DNA of 64,000 nucleotides from Trema orientale (Eukaryota > Streptophyta > Magnoliopsida > Rosales > Cannabaceae), in the NCBI GenBank assembly GCA_002914845.1, contig JXTC01000100.1, positions 632,998 through 696,997 of the forward strand, written 5' to 3'. The position numbers and the translations under genes were made by a program. Below the pieces are notes generated by a model. The model was given only the letters and a program-made list of their open reading frames with translations. It was not told where the DNA came from and ran no database searches. Below, piece by piece: positions 59,520-64,000 of the stretch (the first letter of the stretch is position 1; each line of letters begins with the position of its first letter).

Positions 59520-60046
59520 AAAATATTCTTAATTTCTTAATCAAATTAAGAATATTGTCATGAGTATAAACAGTGACTCCTAATCTTCTTTAGTACGGGT
59601 TGGAGATTCAAAATCAAATATTCAAGTGAATGTTACATACGAATCACATGCGCATTAAAAAAAAATGAAGAAATATGAACTGAAAACTGACAAGTAATAA
59701 ATTCTCATAAACTTCTTGTCTTAATTATATATAACCTGGACCTGGTCAATGGATCACACGAAGAAGACAAAGTAACTCCCACGTTGGTCAATGGAATCAA
59801 TAATGTCAGACTCTAAAACAAGAAGATAAATGGCTTGGATGAGGAATATAAATCGATACTGGAAGTAATAAGTAATAACAGATCCATCTCACTTACTCCA
59901 TAGTCCATCCTCAGTCTCGTTTTCTCCAGCCAAAAATAAAAAAATAAAAAAATAAAACCCCTTCCTGAGTCTTGTTTTGAGCCCTTTTGTGTTTGGACCA
60001 AATATTGTCCTCGCATATTTTCTTTTTAATTACCAAAAAGTACACC
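59520..60046 (+). promoter_or_regulatory. Promoter and 5' leader of NLR-B
   Basis: Homologous to the tandem relic at 40000-40949. W-box sites GGTCAA (TTGACC on the other strand) lie at 59744-59749 and 59786-59791, at positions conserved in the relic. A TATA-like GGAATATAAATCG is near 59847. The start codon is the first ATG in frame (60047); the frame stays open 20 codons upstream but has no ATG. Confidence 0.5.
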
Positions 60047-63000
60047 ATGGTCATCCTCTGTATCCTGGTGGTTGGTTTCTCCGTTGTCCTAGTTGTTCTT
60101 ATGAGCATTGTAATTTTCCATTATTTAGTGGAGAACTACATGTGGGTCAAGAGAGAATGGAGGTTACTGGATGCTCTTTCGAAAGACTTCCAGATAGCTT
60201 TCAGGTCCATGAATCAAATAGAGCAGAGGGCCAATCAAGTGCTGGAGTCCGAGCTTAATCTGAGAGGAATAACTATAAAGTTAAGCGAAATGGAGGCCCG
60301 CTGGATAAAGAAAGCATGGAAGGTTGAAACTGATGCCAAGCGTTATGCTGAAGAGTTGGATCAGAGACTAATGATGGAGAGAAGGGATATTGGTGTTATC
60401 AAGAGGTATGTTCTGGTCTTGAAAATGTTCATACCGATAATTAAACTTGCCTACCGAATCCGTAGAACCAAGAAAGAGATAAAGAAGCTGGCCAAGAACA
60501 AGAAGTACACGAACTACTTGATGGGGTTACTTGAGGATTCGAGGACTAAAGTGAGGAGGTTACAAGACAGGCCAATTGAGGAGACTGCAGAGCAGATTCG
60601 TGTGCCTCCAGTGCTGTCTTTTCGCTCGGAAGTTGCTTCTTTGCTAGAACGTCTGATCAATGAGAATCCGAATTTGGTTCGTGGGATGGTGGAGCAAACA
60701 CGATCCGTTGTGATGCATTTGCAGCTACTTGAGCCTTTCATTAACGATTTGCAAGGGCTCTGGCTGGAGAGTAAAATAGAAGAGGTCTGGCTGGACGAAG
60801 CTCAAAAGATCATTGACCATGCACAAAATGACACCAACGCTTTCGACACTCTCTTGCAAGAGCCAGAAAATCAAATGATTTCCGGTGATTGGTTTTTGAG
60901 GCGTAAGTTCATGCAGTCTATAGAAAATTTTGGTAGCGAGTTATCTCATCTCCTCGAGATGAAAGAAAGATACGATTTCAATTTTGTCAGAAGGGTGTCA
61001 TCCAGGGGCCATGCCATCTTCCCACATCTCCAACAACATAGCAGTGTCATGGGTGAAATTAGCGGCCAACTCCTGCTTGATGATCATAACAAGATACCAA
61101 GCAAGAAAGGGCCGGATAAACGAGTCGCTTCACTTTGCAGGGAGCTCGAGGATGCAAAGAAACAATTGGAAGATCAATATGCAACAGAAGGTGCGACTAC
61201 GACCAGCATGGCTGGCTTTGAGCTGTTGGAGAAAATGTTCGAAAAGACAAAGAAATTACTAGAAGACGAGGAAGCGTTAGGTGCAAGTGGAACGAGAATC
61301 GCTAACTTCCAGCGGTACTTGAAGAAAATGGCTCACATTAATGCAGTGTCTTCCAGGAAAAAACAAACTAAAAATTTACGGAAAGACGTCGGTCTTCTTA
61401 AGAGATATGCACAAGTGTATAGGATCAAAATAAAGAAAGAATCGTACTCCGTTGTCGGCCTCGAAGAAGACATACATGAACTGGTTTTGAAGCTAACGAC
61501 GGTTGTTGAACACGGCTCGATCATTTCCGTAGTGGGAATGAGAGGCGTAGTTCTAGACGATCTTTCATCCAAGGAAGCTTGGGATCTACTCAAACCAGCA
61601 TTCGCATTCGATGCAATGAAAGATGGAAGCATGGTTGTGCTCACCACACGTAACAAAGGAGTAGCTCTACATGCCAATCCGAGCAGCACCAGCATCCACC
61701 CACTTCGGCTACGAAACAGAGAAGAGAGTTGGGAAATCTTCACCCAGATGGTTCAGATCCCTCCTGATAATGAAGCAATGAAAAGTCTAGCAAAGAAGGT
61801 GGTAGCGAGGACTGGAGGGCTGCCGCTGGCCATCTCGCGTCTTGGACGCCTTTTTTCAGGAAAAGAAGTCACTAACAAGGAGTTGTCAAGGGCGCTGGAG
61901 CTTGTCTCTCAAGGTCAGAACCAAACACCATGGCTAGAGGTCATAGACTTGAACAGAGATCAAGATTTGCAGTTGCAACCAACTCTTGTCGATAAATGCT
62001 TTTCTTACTTTGAGCTGTTCCCTAGAGACTTTGAAATCCCTGCGAGAAGGCTAGTTGCTTTGTGGGACGCACAAGAAGTAACTATACAAAGCGAAAATGC
62101 CAACAACAAATCAAACACTGAAGAACAGGGTGCCTACCAGCTTCTGTCGGAGTTGATTGATTGCAATATGATTCAAGTAGTGGAAAGAAAGCGTAATGGG
62201 AAAGTCAAGACGTGTCGCTTTCCTAGTATCCTAGGAGAACTCTGGTTACAATGCAGAAACAATAGCATGAATGGTCGCTCGTGGTCCTTGTACGCAGGTT
62301 GTCACCAGCAAATTTCTTGTCGTTTTGACGATAACGATGCCAGTGCCAATTACAACGGTGGTAAAATTCATGGCCTACTCGATAGCTCGAATCTTGTTTC
62401 GCAACGCGACTGGTATCCCCTTTCCGTTATGTTCTTCGACACCCGAGAAGGACCCGAGCCTGGTAAAGATGTAGGTGACTTTCTTCTCATGGGCATTAAA
62501 AGTGGGCGCTTCCAGGAGTTACTCGTCCTTGATCTTGAACGTATATTAAGGCCTAACTTGATCGACACCGTAGGAAGACTAAAGAAGCTTACATATCTAG
62601 GCCTAAGACGGACTGAGCTTGACACTCTTCCATCATCCATAGACAAGTTGTTGCATCTTCAAACCCTGGATTTGAAGCACACTGCTATTCGAACGCTCCC
62701 TAAATCAATTTGGAAAATGAAGAAACTTCGACACTTGTACTTAAACCAGAAATGTCGAATCAAATTTATGCCTCAACGAAGCAAGATTTCCATGGAAAAT
62801 CTAGAGACGTTATCCGGCGCATATGTGGACCATGATGGCATTGCTTTGATGAATGGGCTACACGGGTTGAGCAAACTTCGAAAGTTGCACTTGACATTAC
62901 AGTTGACTTCGCCGCAGCAAAAAGTACTAGCAACATGCATTCAGCAACTGACCGGCTTGCAATCTTTGAGTCTCAGATCCGTTAACGAAAACAGCGAGCC

Positions 63001-63412
63001 TCAGGATCTAGAGCTGCGCGATTGTTTGGGAAAACTTGACAAGCTCTCCAGCCTATATTTGTTCGGAAAGCTAGAGCTAACGAGCCTTTGTGAACTACCA
63101 GATAGCCTTACTGAACTTACCGTGTCGGCTTCCAGACTTTCAGGATCAGTAAGCTCGCTATTGGGAAAGCTAGGTGCACTTCCACAACTTAAATTTCTCT
63201 CTTTCTTGGCTGATTCTTATAGTGAACCAGAAATGGTCTTCCCTGAGGGATTTTCCAAACTTCGAGTCCTTAGACTTTGGAATCTCGATAAGCTGAGACA
63301 CCTGGAAATACAAGCAATGAAGAGACTCAGAGAGTTGGAGATTAGGTCATGCAGAAACTTGGAACGTCATACTACAGGCTTAACGCACTTAGAGAGAGAA
63401 TCCATGAACTGA
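60047..63412 (+). CDS. Membrane-anchored NLR lacking the P-loop (NLR-B)
   Basis: Intronless, 1121 codons, paralogue of NLR-A along its full length. Residues 2-26 are strongly hydrophobic, an apparent signal anchor, followed by MWVKREWRLLDALSKD, matching NLR-A. The helical pre-NB region runs to about 470 and includes a 29-residue unit repeated at 369-397 and 400-428. After VVGLEEDIHEL and ISVVGMRG (to 500) the sequence jumps to VVLDDLSS. Relative to NLR-A, 72 residues are missing, with the Walker A lysine and RNBS-A. RNBS-B, GGLPLA (590-595), CFSYFELFPRD (from 651) and LRRs remain, and the MHD position is LGE. The rest of the frame is intact, so it may still be expressed as a non-switching, helper, decoy or regulatory form. 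A recent pseudogene is the alternative. Confidence 0.9.
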   Translation: MVILCILVVGFSVVLVVLMSIVIFHYLVENYMWVKREWRLLDALSKDFQIAFRSMNQIEQRANQVLESELNLRGITIKLSEMEARWIKKAWKVETDAKRYAEELDQRLMMERRDIGVIKRYVLVLKMFIPIIKLAYRIRRTKKEIKKLAKNKKYTNYLMGLLEDSRTKVRRLQDRPIEETAEQIRVPPVLSFRSEVASLLERLINENPNLVRGMVEQTRSVVMHLQLLEPFINDLQGLWLESKIEEVWLDEAQKIIDHAQNDTNAFDTLLQEPENQMISGDWFLRRKFMQSIENFGSELSHLLEMKERYDFNFVRRVSSRGHAIFPHLQQHSSVMGEISGQLLLDDHNKIPSKKGPDKRVASLCRELEDAKKQLEDQYATEGATTTSMAGFELLEKMFEKTKKLLEDEEALGASGTRIANFQRYLKKMAHINAVSSRKKQTKNLRKDVGLLKRYAQVYRIKIKKESYSVVGLEEDIHELVLKLTTVVEHGSIISVVGMRGVVLDDLSSKEAWDLLKPAFAFDAMKDGSMVVLTTRNKGVALHANPSSTSIHPLRLRNREESWEIFTQMVQIPPDNEAMKSLAKKVVARTGGLPLAISRLGRLFSGKEVTNKELSRALELVSQGQNQTPWLEVIDLNRDQDLQLQPTLVDKCFSYFELFPRDFEIPARRLVALWDAQEVTIQSENANNKSNTEEQGAYQLLSELIDCNMIQVVERKRNGKVKTCRFPSILGELWLQCRNNSMNGRSWSLYAGCHQQISCRFDDNDASANYNGGKIHGLLDSSNLVSQRDWYPLSVMFFDTREGPEPGKDVGDFLLMGIKSGRFQELLVLDLERILRPNLIDTVGRLKKLTYLGLRRTELDTLPSSIDKLLHLQTLDLKHTAIRTLPKSIWKMKKLRHLYLNQKCRIKFMPQRSKISMENLETLSGAYVDHDGIALMNGLHGLSKLRKLHLTLQLTSPQQKVLATCIQQLTGLQSLSLRSVNENSEPQDLELRDCLGKLDKLSSLYLFGKLELTSLCELPDSLTELTVSASRLSGSVSSLLGKLGALPQLKFLSFLADSYSEPEMVFPEGFSKLRVLRLWNLDKLRHLEIQAMKRLRELEIRSCRNLERHTTGLTHLERESMN

Positions 63413-64000
63413 AGTTGACAAAAATGCTTCAAAACCACGTAACGGTTGTTGGAAAGGGCTTGCGGATCAAATCATTCACTTTCCAGCCATCAAGATAAAC
63501 AATTGGGAGACCAGTATTGCTCAACCTACCAAGGCCCGGCTTTGATTACATCACATGTGATTACTTCTTTTATATTATGTCCCAAGTTTTTGTATGCCAA
63601 ATACCTTATGAACTCTTTTTTTTGATCCGTTATTAGTTACATGCCACATCAGCAATTTACTTACTCATAACTAACTTGAAGTACTTTCAGTTGTTAGCTG
63701 TTCAAGCCTTTTATTGATTGAATTTGTTAATTGTTTCTTGACTTTTATAACCTTTACCTTGGATTGAGTTTTAAGTGTTGATCAATTGGTTGTAATCATG
63801 GTTTGGGGTGTGAGATTTACTAAAAGTTCTTCTATGTGAAACTGTAAGAGTTATTGTATCTGTAAGCGGTGGCAAAGCCATAAATTTTTTTTTTGAGTGG
63901 GATTTAGAAATTTGAAAATGGTGAGGAGGCAAGTTGGCACTTCTGTCTGTGAGTTCTAAGGGCCAGATCTTGGTTATTGAGTTTGTAACTTTGATTCTTT
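63413..64000. other. 3' flank of NLR-B, no gene seen
   Basis: Presumed 3' UTR and downstream AT-rich DNA. No coding sequence is supported to the end of the window. Confidence 0.5.

Noticed and set aside
59987-60046. 20-codon upstream extension of the NLR-B frame
   Set aside because: It has no ATG (the frame begins at TTG) and lies in sequence homologous to non-coding promoter relics, so the start at 60047 is preferred.
1-64000. CRISPR arrays, bacterial operons, tRNA or rRNA genes
   Set aside because: Nothing with direct-repeat/spacer regularity, tRNA cloverleaf boxes or rRNA similarity was recognised; the window is plant nuclear DNA.

Overview
The window is nuclear DNA from a flowering plant, most likely an AT-rich eudicot. 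It carries plant-only gene families (NB-ARC/LRR resistance-type genes and a DUF4220/DUF594 membrane protein), Ty1/copia and Ty3/gypsy-type LTR retrotransposons with plant tRNA-iMet primer sites, plant MITEs and long A/T tracts. The species cannot be named from the sequence. A run of N at 39400-39502 is an assembly gap.

Three complete protein-coding genes are visible, all on the plus strand and each a single uninterrupted exon. Two are paralogous NLR-type genes about 51 kb apart: NLR-A (4919-8563, 1214 aa) and NLR-B (60047-63412, 1121 aa). Both share an unusual plan: a hydrophobic N-terminal anchor, about 480-500 residues of novel helical sequence without TIR, RPW8 or a recognisable Rx-type coiled-coil signature, then NB-ARC and LRRs. 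NLR-A keeps the P-loop. NLR-B has lost 72 codons in frame, taking away the whole nucleotide-binding lysine segment. The third gene (22743-24887, 714 aa) is a DUF4220/DUF594 multi-pass membrane protein.

Everything else is transposon-derived or AT-rich intergenic DNA. 1-4.7 kb: a TAACTAGTAACCA-type degenerate repeat, a MULE-like foldback MITE and AT-rich foldback repeats. 8.9-13.4 kb: a decayed copia element on the minus strand. 13.8-17.3 kb: an internally deleted, non-autonomous copia relative (minus) whose 3' LTR is partly duplicated. 19-21.7 kb: LTR-like fragments. 26-38 kb: MITEs, an LTR-like stretch, short-repeat arrays and a 44-codon receptor-kinase fragment. 38.5-39.7 kb: a probable solo LTR holding the gap. 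40.0-40.95 kb: two tandem copies of the NLR-B promoter, cut at the start codon by a gypsy-type LTR. 41-53 kb: nested gypsy and copia material. 53.4-59.5 kb: a copia element of about 5 kb (plus) inserted into an older copia element (minus), ending about 0.5 kb upstream of the NLR-B start codon.

The picture is an NLR cluster expanded by duplication and then broken up by nested retrotransposons. Promoter copies at 40 kb and 59.5 kb share GGTCAA (W-box) sites, consistent with WRKY-controlled defence expression. The most interesting candidate system is the pair of membrane-anchored NLRs, one with an intact and one with a deleted P-loop.
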